Below, piece after piece: positions 35,969 to 44,313 of a DNA stretch of 64,000 bases. Position 1 is the first letter of the stretch, and the number at the start of each line of letters is the position of its first letter. The stretch covers positions 248,001 through 312,000 of the forward strand of contig CAMVCB010000004.1 in NCBI GenBank assembly GCA_947165895.1, in the 5' to 3' direction. The notes under the pieces were generated by a model. The model did no database searches. It saw only the letters and a list, made by a program, of their open reading frames with translations, and was not told the origin of the DNA. Origin of the DNA: an uncultured Treponema sp. Its GTDB lineage: Bacteria; Spirochaetota; Spirochaetia; Treponematales; Treponemataceae. Both the position numbers and the translations under genes were made by a program.

Positions 35969-37150
35969 TTAGTTCAAAATGTGTTTTCGGGCATAAAAAG
36001 AAGCCTTGTAAACTTCTGTGATGTCCTTAATGAAAATCTTTCCCTGAATGATTTTAAAACGTGTATCCGTGAAAAGGTTCTGAATTCCGATTGCTGTTCC
36101 ACGGTCGTCAAGACCGCACATTGTAGCAAGATCTTTTGGAGTAAAGTCTGTCTGTTTCTGTTTGGAGCCGAGAGTGTTAAAATCTGTACGCTGTTTTTCG
36201 AGCTGCAGACTGAGGATATCTATCATCTTATCAAGAGGTTCCTGAATTTTTGCATTATCAAGCTGGCGGTACATAGACCAGAGTCTTTCAGCGAGTGTTG
36301 TTGTAAGTCGGGAAATCAGCTGAGGCTGTGTGCTTACCATTGTATTAAAGTTGTGTCTGTTAACTACCATCAGAGTACAGTCAGTTTTTGCAATTGCACT
36401 TGCTGAACGGGCTTTATTTTCAAGGAGGGCCATTTCGCCAAACATATCACCCTTCTGGAGGACGGCAAGAACAACTTCATTTCCGTTTACAACTTTTGTA
36501 ATTGCAACCTGACCGGACTGAATAATGAACATTTCTGCTCCAGGTGAAGATTCTGAAAATATCATTGTATCCTGAGGATACTGGCGGGTCATTTCGGATG
36601 TCGGTTCAAAATAAACTGCATGAGTTTTGGGTTTTAATGCACGGAATTTATTCTGAGCTGTAAGCAGATTCTGACTTTGAGGTCGAGTTTTTAAATACTG
36701 ATAATAGGCAAAGACAGCTACGTCAAATTTATGTGATTTTTCATAATACTGGGCAACATTGAAAATGTGCTCGTAATTATCATTTTCGATTTTGTGCAGG
36801 GTAAGCTTTGTAAGCTGATCGTTCATTTGTCTTGTACGATTTGCAAAGGTTTTGATGATTTTAAGAGCGACCGGAGTATTGTTTACAATCAAATCTGCGT
36901 ACTGGCTTTTTTTTACAGAGATTACAAGAACTTCTGTTTCTGCAATAACGGTTTCAATTTGCGGGCGGTTAGCAAAGCAGGAAACAACACCTAAGAAGTC
37001 ACCGGGACCAAGATAAACTTTATTGTTACCAGATCCCTTCTGGCAGGAAACACGTCCCTGCTGAATGATGTAGAAATGGTCAGAGTCTTCCTTGCCTTCA
37101 ACTATGATATAAGCGCCTGGCTGAAATTTATTTACCTGTAAATGCAGCAA
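35969..37150 (-). CDS. Dual cyclic nucleotide-binding-domain protein
   Basis: Two cNMP-binding domains occupy roughly residues 5-105 and 185-285 of the 393-residue product (GAYIIVEGKEDSDHFYIIQQG; SSPGAEMFIIQSGQVAI then GDMFGEMALLENKARSASAIA, all quoted in part). Between them is a helical stretch, and the C-terminal 100 residues end in a possible helix-turn-helix (LATMCGLDDRGTAIG). The start is probably the TTG at 37150, seven bases after AGGAG; an upstream TTG at 37177 in the same frame lacks a site. Whether it binds cAMP, cGMP or another ligand is unknown. A TATAAT at 37191-37196 fits its promoter. Confidence 0.8.
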   Translation of the reverse strand: MLHLQVNKFQPGAYIIVEGKEDSDHFYIIQQGRVSCQKGSGNNKVYLGPGDFLGVVSCFANRPQIETVIAETEVLVISVKKSQYADLIVNNTPVALKIIKTFANRTRQMNDQLTKLTLHKIENDNYEHIFNVAQYYEKSHKFDVAVFAYYQYLKTRPQSQNLLTAQNKFRALKPKTHAVYFEPTSEMTRQYPQDTMIFSESSPGAEMFIIQSGQVAITKVVNGNEVVLAVLQKGDMFGEMALLENKARSASAIAKTDCTLMVVNRHNFNTMVSTQPQLISRLTTTLAERLWSMYRQLDNAKIQEPLDKMIDILSLQLEKQRTDFNTLGSKQKQTDFTPKDLATMCGLDDRGTAIGIQNLFTDTRFKIIQGKIFIKDITEVYKASFYARKHILN

Positions 37151-37190
37151 CTTTTTGCTCCTGTAACTTTTCGTCAAAAAAACTTAACAT

Positions 37191-37196
37191 ATTATA
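37191..37196 (-). promoter_or_regulatory. -10 box upstream of the cyclic-nucleotide protein gene
   Basis: Perfect TATAAT on the minus strand, 41 bases before the TTG start. The -35 region is poor. Confidence 0.45.
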
Positions 37197-37235
37197 ACTG
37201 TTAATCGGCTTATTTGCGAGCGGAAAGCATAGGTT

Positions 37236-38225
37236 TTATAAAAAAATAATTTCAGGCTCAAGGTTAAAGCCGAACTTTTCATAGACTTTTGCCTGTGCCA
37301 GTTCTACCAGCTGGCGGACATCTGAGGCCTTAGCGTGATCAACGTTTATGATGAAATTTCCGTGGAAGGGTGCAATCTGAGCCCCGCCGATTTTTGTGCC
37401 TTTTAATCCGCATTCATCTATCAGCTTGCCGCTTGGGGCTCCGAATTCGTGATTGTTTTTGAAAACTGAACCTGCGCTTGGGAACTTGAAATGCCCCTTA
37501 TCAATGCGCTCAACCGTGTAATGGCGGCAGTCTTTTGCAATCTGCATTTTTTCATCGCCGTGTATATGCTTCAAAAGAAAGGTTACTGTTGTTACAAAAC
37601 GATGATTATTCTGGAAGGGGGATTTTTTGTAGTCCCATTCAGATGGATTTTTAAGCTGATGATGAAGGGGAATGTCCTTGTCCGAGTAGTCCATCCAGGT
37701 GGTGTAAAAAATTATGTCTGAGATTGATTTTTCGAAGCAGCGGGCATTCATGTAGGCGGCGCCCCCTACCGTGCCGGGAAGACCTGCAAACTGCTCTGCG
37801 CCCGACAAATCATTTTTGGTACAGAAGCTGACAAAGGCTGCCATTGGAGTACCCGCAAAACAGGATACAAGAACGTCGTCCTTTCCAAGCTGGGGTATGG
37901 AGTCTTTAAAATCCTCGGGAAGGTCAACTTTTGGGAAGAGCATGACATCGCTGAAATTCTGAGATGAAAGGATAATACCGTCAAAGCCCTGGTCGGGGAA
38001 AACGAGGTTTGAGCCGCCGCCTGTAATGTAAAATGGAAGATTGTCTGCGATGATGCGGCGAAGAGTAAGCTGGAAGGAATAGTAATCCTCCGGGGCGACG
38101 TAAACGCTGGCCCTTCCGCCGATTTTAAAGGTCGATTTTGGCGCAAGAAGCTCATTCTGAGTGATTGTACCTTTAAAATTATCGTGATTTTTTATGTATT
38201 CAACAAAGTCTGAAAAATCTTCCAT
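37236..38225 (-). CDS. murB: UDP-N-acetylenolpyruvoylglucosamine reductase
   Basis: MurB reduces UDP-GlcNAc-enolpyruvate to UDP-MurNAc with NADPH and FAD, the second step of peptidoglycan precursor synthesis. The 329 residues show FKIGGRASVYVAP, the FAD motif ITGGGSNLVF, GLPGTVGGAAYMNARCF, FKFPSAGSVFKNNH with the catalytic serine, and the final LEPEIIFL with the catalytic glutamate. No Shine-Dalgarno is seen; the -10 box (TAAAAT) is six bases before the ATG, so the mRNA is probably leaderless. Its -35 box lies inside a mobile-element-like repeat. Confidence 0.95.
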   Translation of the reverse strand: MEDFSDFVEYIKNHDNFKGTITQNELLAPKSTFKIGGRASVYVAPEDYYSFQLTLRRIIADNLPFYITGGGSNLVFPDQGFDGIILSSQNFSDVMLFPKVDLPEDFKDSIPQLGKDDVLVSCFAGTPMAAFVSFCTKNDLSGAEQFAGLPGTVGGAAYMNARCFEKSISDIIFYTTWMDYSDKDIPLHHQLKNPSEWDYKKSPFQNNHRFVTTVTFLLKHIHGDEKMQIAKDCRHYTVERIDKGHFKFPSAGSVFKNNHEFGAPSGKLIDECGLKGTKIGGAQIAPFHGNFIINVDHAKASDVRQLVELAQAKVYEKFGFNLEPEIIFL

Positions 38226-38231
38226 AGTTTA

Positions 38232-38260
38232 ATTTTAATGGAAATTTTGATTCAGGGCAA
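38232..38260 (-). promoter_or_regulatory. murB promoter reaching into the inverted repeat
   Basis: On the minus strand: TTGCCC at 38260-38255, 17-base spacer, TAAAAT at 38237-38232, then six bases to the ATG. The -35 hexamer is within the left terminal repeat of the 38252-38542 element. Confidence 0.6.
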
Positions 38261-38542
38261 ACGCATTATAAATAGTCTAAATAAAAGTTGGCTCCCGGTC
38301 GTGAAACGTGTATCAAAACCGCGCGATATCGCGCTACACGCTGATTGTTGCAAGGAAACTATTGGATTGACCGCTCTCGCGGTCACAACAATCAGAGTGT
38401 TTTTGATACACGTTTCACTCCCTCGCGCCAGTTTTTCTAAAATAATATAATGCGTTTTCGCCCCCAATTCCGCTTCCGCCCACAATGCAGCGTACGCCCA
38501 TCTGCAAGCGGTAAATATATATTTATAATGCGTTTGCCCTGA
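38252..38542. mobile_element. MITE-like palindromic element with 22-bp terminal inverted repeats
   Basis: Perfect 22-bp inverted repeats at 38252-38273 and 38521-38542 bound 291 bases. Inside are nested palindromes: an 18-bp pair beginning GTGAAACGTGTATC whose complement ends just before 38420, an inner CTGATTGTTG/CAACAATCAG pair, and short GCGCGATATCGCGC and GACCGCTCTCGCGGTC hairpins. A second, imperfect copy of the right end lies near 38447-38465. There is no open reading frame and no clear target duplication. It fits a non-autonomous element or a large intergenic repeat. It fills the murB-cysS gap of 357 bases. Confidence 0.7.
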
Positions 38543-38562
38543 GCTTAGATTTTAGTTATAAT
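38534..38562 (+). promoter_or_regulatory. cysS promoter with -35 box in the repeat
   Basis: TTGCCC (38534-38539), 17 bases, perfect TATAAT (38557-38562). The -35 hexamer lies in the right terminal repeat of the element, mirroring the murB promoter on the other side. Confidence 0.65.
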
Positions 38563-38582
38563 AAACAAATTAGAGGTAAAAA

Positions 38583-40142
38583 ATGAGTTTGAGATTGTAT
38601 AACACTATGGGACGCAAAATGGAGGAGTTTCATCCGGTTACAGAAGGCCACGTAGGTTTTTATGGCTGCGGTCCTACAGTTTACAATTATGCGCATATCG
38701 GAAACCTTCGCGCTTACGTATTCCTGGACATTCTTGATAAGACATTGACTTTGCTTGGATATGACATCAAGCACGTAATGAATATTACAGACGTTGGACA
38801 TTTGACCGGAGACGGTGATGACGGCGAGGACAAGATGAAAAAATCTGCCGAAGAGCGCCATCAGTCGGTTCTGGAGGTTGCGCGCTTTTATACAGATGCA
38901 TTTATGAAGGATATTGATGCCCTTAATATCCGTCATCCGGACGTAATCTGTAAGGCAACAGAACATATTCCTGAAATGATTGAACTGATTAAAAAGATTG
39001 AAGCAAACGGCCATACCTATATGGCCGGCGGAAACCTTTATTTTGATATTTCGACTTTCCCTGATTACGGAAAGCTTGCAAACCTTAATCTTGATGAACT
39101 TAAGGCAGGAGCCGGAAAACGCAAGGTTGTAGTTGTTGATGAAAACAAGCGTAATCCCGGGGACTTTGTACTCTGGTTTACAAATTCAAAATTTGAAGAT
39201 CAGGCAATGACCTGGGACAGCCCTTGGGGACGCGGTTACCCTGGCTGGCATATTGAATGTTCTGCAATGAGCATGAAATATCTTGGAAAGCACATTGATA
39301 TCCATACAGGCGGAATTGATCACGTGCCTGTTCATCATACAAACGAAATTGCCCAGAGTGAAGGAAGCTTTACTGCTGAAGAAGCAGCTGAAGGTCCATG
39401 GGTTAAATACTGGCTGCATAACGAGTTTTTGATTCTTGAAGGCGGAAAGATGAGTAAGTCCAGCGGGCATTTTATTACCCTTCAGACTTCCCTGCCGGCA
39501 GAAAAGGGCTTCAGCCTTAAAGACAAAGGCTTTGAGCCTCTTGATTACCGCTTCTTCCTGCTTGGCGGTCACTACAGAAAGCAGCTGATTTTCAGCCTTG
39601 ATGCCCTTGAATCGGCAAAAAACGGACGTGCGGCTTTGAACCAGCGTGTTTCAAAACTGATTGCCCGTGCTAATGATGAAGAAAAGCTGGGACTTACAAA
39701 AGAAAACTTTGCAGATATTCTTGGAAAAATTGATTACAAAAGCGAAAACTTTGAAAAGTTTAAGCAGGGACTTGAAAATGATCTTGCAACTCCGGTTGCC
39801 ATGGCCGCAATTCAGAAGGAAGCTCAGGCAAAGGGCGGGGTAAAGGCATCTGATGCTTTGAGTGCAATTCTTAAGATGGATGCGGTTTTGAGTCTTGATG
39901 TAATTAAGAATGGCTTTGATGTTCTTGAAAAGCAGCAGAAAATTAATTCTACTCCTGCAGCTGATGATCATGCAGGGGATCCTGAGGCAGAAGAAATTAA
40001 TGCTCTGGTTGCAGAGAGAACTTCCGCTAAAAAGAATAAGGACTTTGCCCGCGCTGACGAGATTCGAAATCAGCTGGCGGCAAGAGGAATTACTATTGTG
40101 GACGGGCCTTCAGGAGCCGTCTGGCATCGGGTAAGGTCGTAA
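38583..40142 (+). CDS. cysS: Cysteinyl-tRNA synthetase
   Basis: This class I synthetase charges tRNA-Cys. The 519 residues have the N-terminal FYGCGPTVYNYAHIGNLRAY block with a HIGN signature, VMNITDVGHLTGDGDDGEDKM (in part), GWHIECSAM, and the KMSKSSG-type loop (GGKMSKSSGHFIT). Zinc ligands include the GCG cysteine and C-H residues of the WHIEC and HTNE blocks. A C-terminal helical DALR-like region ends with a typical RADEIRNQLAARGI. GAGG precedes the ATG. It is divergent from murB across the palindromic element. Confidence 0.96.
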   Translation: MSLRLYNTMGRKMEEFHPVTEGHVGFYGCGPTVYNYAHIGNLRAYVFLDILDKTLTLLGYDIKHVMNITDVGHLTGDGDDGEDKMKKSAEERHQSVLEVARFYTDAFMKDIDALNIRHPDVICKATEHIPEMIELIKKIEANGHTYMAGGNLYFDISTFPDYGKLANLNLDELKAGAGKRKVVVVDENKRNPGDFVLWFTNSKFEDQAMTWDSPWGRGYPGWHIECSAMSMKYLGKHIDIHTGGIDHVPVHHTNEIAQSEGSFTAEEAAEGPWVKYWLHNEFLILEGGKMSKSSGHFITLQTSLPAEKGFSLKDKGFEPLDYRFFLLGGHYRKQLIFSLDALESAKNGRAALNQRVSKLIARANDEEKLGLTKENFADILGKIDYKSENFEKFKQGLENDLATPVAMAAIQKEAQAKGGVKASDALSAILKMDAVLSLDVIKNGFDVLEKQQKINSTPAADDHAGDPEAEEINALVAERTSAKKNKDFARADEIRNQLAARGITIVDGPSGAVWHRVRS

Positions 40143-40502
40143 GGGACTTTGAAAACTTCCGAATGCACCGTACCTTACCCGCAACTTCCATGAGTGGAAG
40201 TTGCCAAGGGTTTGTACTTGATGCGCAAGCGATGTGAAGCCCCGAAGTAGCAGCTTGCTGCTATGAGCGGTAGCGAAGGGCGAAACGTAGCGACCTAGCA
40301 AGGTTGTAATGAGGTGTGAAAACTTCCGAATGCAACTAACCTTGCTTTAACTTACGCAGGGCGTAAGTTTTTGGACGAAGCCTTGCTGGGATGCGCCATA
40401 AATATGTAACTTGGTTGAATGTTTGTGGTTTAATATAAGCAATGGCCGATAAAAGATTTTTAATTTTTTCGATTATCGGTATGTAACTTTTAGGGGATTT
40501 CC
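40143..40502. repeat. 360-base repeat-rich intergenic region
   Basis: Between cysS and the sigma gene lie an 18-base direct repeat TGAAAACTTCCGAATGCA (40150-40167 and 40317-40334), a ten-pair hairpin (40181-40204), the GTAGCAGC/GCTGCTA stem near 40248-40262, a nine-pair terminator-like hairpin with T tail (40349-40372), and a repeated TATGTAACTT (40403-40412, 40480-40489). No gene is recognised. The last pair flanks the probable sigma-gene promoter. Confidence 0.6.
40349..40372 (+). terminator. Terminator-like hairpin after cysS
   Basis: AACTTACGC pairs with GCGTAAGTT around AGG, running into T residues. It is the best candidate for the end of the cysS transcript, although 200 bases downstream of the gene. 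Confidence 0.5.
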
Positions 40503-41069
40503 GTGTTTTATAATTCAGTAGAAAGTCAGTCAGAAAACGTTCCGCTTAATGCCGGAAATCCTGTTGATTTTAAAAAGATTTATGATGCTTCTATGATGAT
40601 GCTTTTTAAAATCTGCTACAGAATTGTAAATGACGAGGAAGCGGCCGAAGATTTGGCTCATGATTCTTTAATCAAGGCTAATGAAAAGGCGATTGTTTTT
40701 CCTTCGATAAATGACGCAAAATACTGGCTCATCCGGGTTAGTAAAAATGCGGCATTGAACTATGTAAAGCGCAAGGAGCGTGAACGGAAGGCTTACGAAA
40801 AGGCTTTGTATGAAGACCACCGCAAGCCTGATTCTGGTGAAACTGACCTTCTGAAAAAAGAGTCTGTAGATAAGACAAGGGAGGCTTTGAAAAAACTGCC
40901 GGAGCATCTTCAGGAAGTTCTGATTCTGAAAGAGTACACTGAGTTGAACTACAAGGAAATTGGGCGTGTGCTTGGAATTACTGAAGGAAATGTAAAGGTT
41001 AGGATTTTCAGGGCCAGGGAGCAGCTTATCAAATTAATAGGAGAGGAAAATGTCTTTTTGCCCGAGTAA
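40503..41069 (+). CDS. ECF-family RNA polymerase sigma factor
   Basis: The 188 residues have only sigma regions 2 (about 25-95; RIVNDEEAAEDLAHDSLIKAN and the -10 recognition part) and 4 (about 122-180; LPEHLQEVLILKEYTELNYKE then GITEGNVKVRIFRAREQLIKL, both quoted in part), as in extracytoplasmic-function sigmas of the RpoE type. A GTG start at 40503 follows GGGGA. It overlaps the next gene, a zinc-type anti-sigma, by 20 bases, the usual pairing for a sigma held inactive at the membrane. Confidence 0.9.
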   Translation: MFYNSVESQSENVPLNAGNPVDFKKIYDASMMMLFKICYRIVNDEEAAEDLAHDSLIKANEKAIVFPSINDAKYWLIRVSKNAALNYVKRKERERKAYEKALYEDHRKPDSGETDLLKKESVDKTREALKKLPEHLQEVLILKEYTELNYKEIGRVLGITEGNVKVRIFRAREQLIKLIGEENVFLPE

Positions 41070-41784
41070 AGATATTCATTCTGTTTATTTGGATAACGAA
41101 CTGCCGGAAATTTATAAGGCAGAATACGAATCTCACATTGCTTCATGCCCTAAGTGTAAGGCTCAGCTGGAAAAGCTTCGCAGCCTGCGCTCTATTTTGA
41201 AATCTGATTCTGATGATATTGAACCTGGCCAGGACTTTTTAGATAAAAGCTATGAGCGGCTTATGATTAAAATGAGCTATGCAAAAAATACAGGTAAAAA
41301 ATCTGAGCCGAAAATCAGCTGGAAATCTGTTACTTATGCGGCAAGCGGTATTGCGGCCGCTGCGATTCTTGCGGTAGTGCTTCCTGTTCGCGCCGCTTCT
41401 GTAAAGGCCTCTGCAAATGCCTCTTCTTTGCAGCTGGCAGGACTCACACAGTCTGCAGTTAGGGGAGTTGGAACAAATGTTTCGGCCTTTACTCCGGCAG
41501 CAAATAATGTGGCTCTTAACAGTGGAAACTCAATGGTAATTTCGGGTAATATAAGTGAGTCGGATTTGTCACATGGTCAGGGACAGAGACGCCTGGATGC
41601 CGAAATTCAGAATGTAAGCACAAATGCTAATCCTGGTAAAATCATGAAAGGAGTTGAGGTTCTTCGTCCTGACTTTAATGAAACCGAAACAATTTCTATA
41701 AAAATTACTTTGCCGGGAATGAATTCTGTACCAGTTACTGCAGAAATTCAGCTGCCTGCCGAAGTGATGTCGGGTAGATTCTAG
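41050..41784 (+). CDS. Membrane anti-sigma factor with zinc-type domain
   Basis: The 244 residues begin with a ZAS-type domain with HxxxCxxC (H29, C33, C36). A membrane helix (about 94-113) then leads to a periplasmic region of about 130 residues rich in serine, asparagine and alanine with no recognised domain. The protein would bind the sigma encoded just upstream and release it on an envelope signal. The start overlaps the sigma gene by 20 bases and the stop TAG shares bases with the GTG of the next gene. Confidence 0.85.
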   Translation: MSFCPSKDIHSVYLDNELPEIYKAEYESHIASCPKCKAQLEKLRSLRSILKSDSDDIEPGQDFLDKSYERLMIKMSYAKNTGKKSEPKISWKSVTYAASGIAAAAILAVVLPVRAASVKASANASSLQLAGLTQSAVRGVGTNVSAFTPAANNVALNSGNSMVISGNISESDLSHGQGQRRLDAEIQNVSTNANPGKIMKGVEVLRPDFNETETISIKITLPGMNSVPVTAEIQLPAEVMSGRF

Positions 41785-43493
41785 TGAATTCATCTGGAAA
41801 ATTCAGTTATCTTTTTCGCAAATATCCGCTGCTTAGAGTTGTCGGAATAGGCTCTATTGTTGCTTTAATTATTTTTTCAATTTATTTTATCAGCTTTCAG
41901 ACTAAATTAATTCCTGAAATTGAATCTATTGTACCGCCGGTTGGTTCGCCTGGTGACGTAATTTTGATTAACGGAAAAAACTTTGGTAACAACCGCGACA
42001 TGAATTACGTTGAAATTGCGGGCACCCGCCTTACTGCAAGCTCTTATATTTCCTGGACGGATACCTGTATCAAGCTGGTTCTTCCTGCCAACGTAAAGGA
42101 TGGTCTTGTTTATGTTGGAATTAAGGATATCCGTTCCAATCCTTCACTTTTTGCCAATGAGGTGGATATTCCTATTCCGGTTCCTTCCGTGCATCATGTG
42201 AGCAGACCAATTATTACCTCTCTTTCGGCTGATAAGGCAAACATTGGTGACGTGCTTACGATTTACGGAAGTAATTTTGGTGAGGCAAGAAATCAGAGCA
42301 GGGTTTTGTTTACAATTGATTATAACCGCAAAATCCGCGAGTCAAACGTAAAAAACATTTCCTATTTTACGGAAAATATGATTGGAGCCAATGAAGACGA
42401 ATTTGATTATATAATGTGGTCAAATACTGAAATTTCAGTTGTGATTCCTGACGGAGCTTTTTCAGGTGTTGTTGTTGTTGATACAGGAAAGCAGAAATCA
42501 GATCCAAAGGAAATTACGATTAATCAGAATTCCGGTGAAAAATCTTTTGTTAATAAGAAAATTTACCTGATGACTTATTCAGCTGATGTTGCTGATGTTT
42601 ATTGTGACGGGCTTTCTACCATCACTTTGAGGGCGCCTATTCCTTATGAAACTGCGGCTCAGCCGAATGTAGAAACTACAGAAGTTGTACCGCTTCCTTC
42701 CCTTATGAAATATCAGCACGATGTAATTCATCAGATTACAAAAAACAGAACAAGCACTGTGAAAAATGTAATGAACTATACTTTTGTCTTGCCTGTTTAT
42801 GAAATCAATACAAAGGTAAATGCGGATAAAATCGGCTTATATACAAAAATGGCTTCCCGTACACTCTTTAATTATACGACTCAGGCTGATGCACTTATTC
42901 CGGCTGACGACGAAGCAGTCAAAGCCCTTGAGAAGCAGATTACGGGGCGTGAAAAAAATCCTTATAGAAAGGCTAAGCTGATTTATGACTATATGCTGAA
43001 TAATTACGGCCTTCTTAAGAAAATGAGAAAGGGTGGCGCAGATCCATTGGATTTGCTCGCTAAAAAACGCGGTGACGCTTATGATTTCGCGGTGATTTAT
43101 GCGGCTCTGCTTCGTGCAGGCGGTATTCCATGCTTTATGGATGCGGGAATTTTAATCGGGCAGGATTTGACGACTCAGGCTCACTGGTGGAATGAATTTT
43201 ATATTGAGAACTTCGGCTGGGTGCCGGTTGATATTTCACTTGCGGCCGGACTTGAATATAAGGCCTGGGGTGATTTTGAAGCTCCGCCGGCAGAATATTA
43301 TTTTGGAAATCTTGATTCGCATCATGTTTTGTTCAGCCGCGGCTTAAATGACTTGAAGCCTTTCAGTGTGGATAATAAAATTGTAAAGCAGCCCAGAAGC
43401 TTTGCCCTGCAGTCTATCTGGGAAGAAGCTTCCAGCAATGTAAATAAATACAGCTCTTACTGGAGTACACCGGTGGTTAGGGGTGTATATTAG
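41784..43493 (+). CDS. TIG-domain protein with transglutaminase-like region lacking the catalytic cysteine
   Basis: This 569-residue envelope protein has a short cytoplasmic N-terminus, one membrane helix (about 16-34), two IPT/TIG domains (about 36-115 and 125-225) and a C-terminal transglutaminase-like domain (about 385-520). The expected catalytic triad is C-H-D. The histidine (AHWWNEFY) and aspartate (WVPVDIS) are present, but the block KKRGDAYDFAVIYAALLRAGG has alanine (residue 432) where cysteine normally stands, so it may be an inactive, binding domain. The GTG start overlaps the anti-sigma stop, so it belongs to the sigma operon and may sense the envelope or be its target. Confidence 0.82.
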   Translation: MNSSGKFSYLFRKYPLLRVVGIGSIVALIIFSIYFISFQTKLIPEIESIVPPVGSPGDVILINGKNFGNNRDMNYVEIAGTRLTASSYISWTDTCIKLVLPANVKDGLVYVGIKDIRSNPSLFANEVDIPIPVPSVHHVSRPIITSLSADKANIGDVLTIYGSNFGEARNQSRVLFTIDYNRKIRESNVKNISYFTENMIGANEDEFDYIMWSNTEISVVIPDGAFSGVVVVDTGKQKSDPKEITINQNSGEKSFVNKKIYLMTYSADVADVYCDGLSTITLRAPIPYETAAQPNVETTEVVPLPSLMKYQHDVIHQITKNRTSTVKNVMNYTFVLPVYEINTKVNADKIGLYTKMASRTLFNYTTQADALIPADDEAVKALEKQITGREKNPYRKAKLIYDYMLNNYGLLKKMRKGGADPLDLLAKKRGDAYDFAVIYAALLRAGGIPCFMDAGILIGQDLTTQAHWWNEFYIENFGWVPVDISLAAGLEYKAWGDFEAPPAEYYFGNLDSHHVLFSRGLNDLKPFSVDNKIVKQPRSFALQSIWEEASSNVNKYSSYWSTPVVRGVY

Positions 43494-43500
43494 GCGATAA

Positions 43501-43581
43501 TCGAAGAACCGTTAAAAAACAAGCCGAAAGGGTTGTTTTAGGTTCATCGATAGAAAGCCTCAGAGGCAAGCTGTGCTTGCC
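43501..43581 (+). promoter_or_regulatory. Structured leader upstream of pyrH
   Basis: TCGAAGAACC (43501-43510) pairs imperfectly with GGTTCATCGA (43541-43550) around an inner nine-pair stem with a GAAA tetraloop (43517-43538), followed by a seven-pair hairpin GGCAAGC-TGT-GCTTGCC (43565-43581). The pyrH ribosome site AAAGGAG lies 16 bases further on. It could be a regulatory leader or an intergenic palindromic repeat. Confidence 0.5.
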
Positions 43582-43611
43582 GACTCATCATAATTTTAAA
43601 GGAGTTTGAAA

Positions 43612-44313
43612 ATGACAAAGATTTTAAGTGTTGGTGGTTCAATTATTGCTCCGGATAAGCCGGATTCTGATTTTTTGGGAAAGTTTGTTGCAATGTGCAC
43701 AAAGTGGTTGGATGAAGACAAAAGCAATCGTTTGATTCTTGTTGCCGGTGGCGGAGCTCCTGCCCGCGTATATCAGAACGGCTACAAAGAAGTCTGCGAA
43801 AAAACTGGTGCTGACTTTGATGCAAATGCTGCTGACTGGATTGGAATTATGGCAACCCGTATTAATGCTCAGCTTTTGAAGGCAAGCTTTGGTGTCTACT
43901 GCAAAAATGACGTTGTTTATAATCCTACTGAACCGGATTTGAGGTTTGACGGTCAGGTGCTTGTTGCTTCCGGATGGAAACCTGGATTTTCAACAGATAC
44001 AGATGCTGTTTATCTTGGTGAAAAATTTGATGCAAAGACAATCGTAAATCTTTCTAATATTGAAAAAGTTTACACTGATGATCCGCGCAAAAATCCTGAT
44101 GCAAAGCCTCTTGATACAATCAGCTGGACTGAATTCCGCAAGATGGTAGGTGATGAATGGACTCCTGGAAAGAACTGTCCTTTTGATCCTATAGCTTCAA
44201 AAAAGGCAAGCGAACTTGGAATGAAGGTTATTTGCGCCGGCGGAAAGAATATTGAAAATATCAATGCGATTTTGAATGATAAGGAATATATCGGAACTAC
44301 AATAGGGGAATAG
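43612..44313 (+). CDS. pyrH: Archaeal-type UMP kinase
   Basis: UMP kinase makes UDP from UMP and ATP for pyrimidine nucleotide synthesis. The 233 residues have the amino-acid-kinase fold: LSVGGSIIAPDKPD at the N-terminus instead of the bacterial LKLSGE motif, VAGGGAPARVYQ, TDTDAVYLGE and VNLSNIEKVYTDDPRKNPDA. These are the features of archaeal UMP kinase. The ATG at 43612 is 7 bases from AGGAG; an in-frame TTG at 43606 is too close. The gene is preceded by a structured leader. Confidence 0.9.
   Translation: MTKILSVGGSIIAPDKPDSDFLGKFVAMCTKWLDEDKSNRLILVAGGGAPARVYQNGYKEVCEKTGADFDANAADWIGIMATRINAQLLKASFGVYCKNDVVYNPTEPDLRFDGQVLVASGWKPGFSTDTDAVYLGEKFDAKTIVNLSNIEKVYTDDPRKNPDAKPLDTISWTEFRKMVGDEWTPGKNCPFDPIASKKASELGMKVICAGGKNIENINAILNDKEYIGTTIGE

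Noticed and set aside
38226..38582. CRISPR-like repetition between murB and cysS
   Set aside because: The repeats are inverted and nested, with no regular repeat-spacer spacing.
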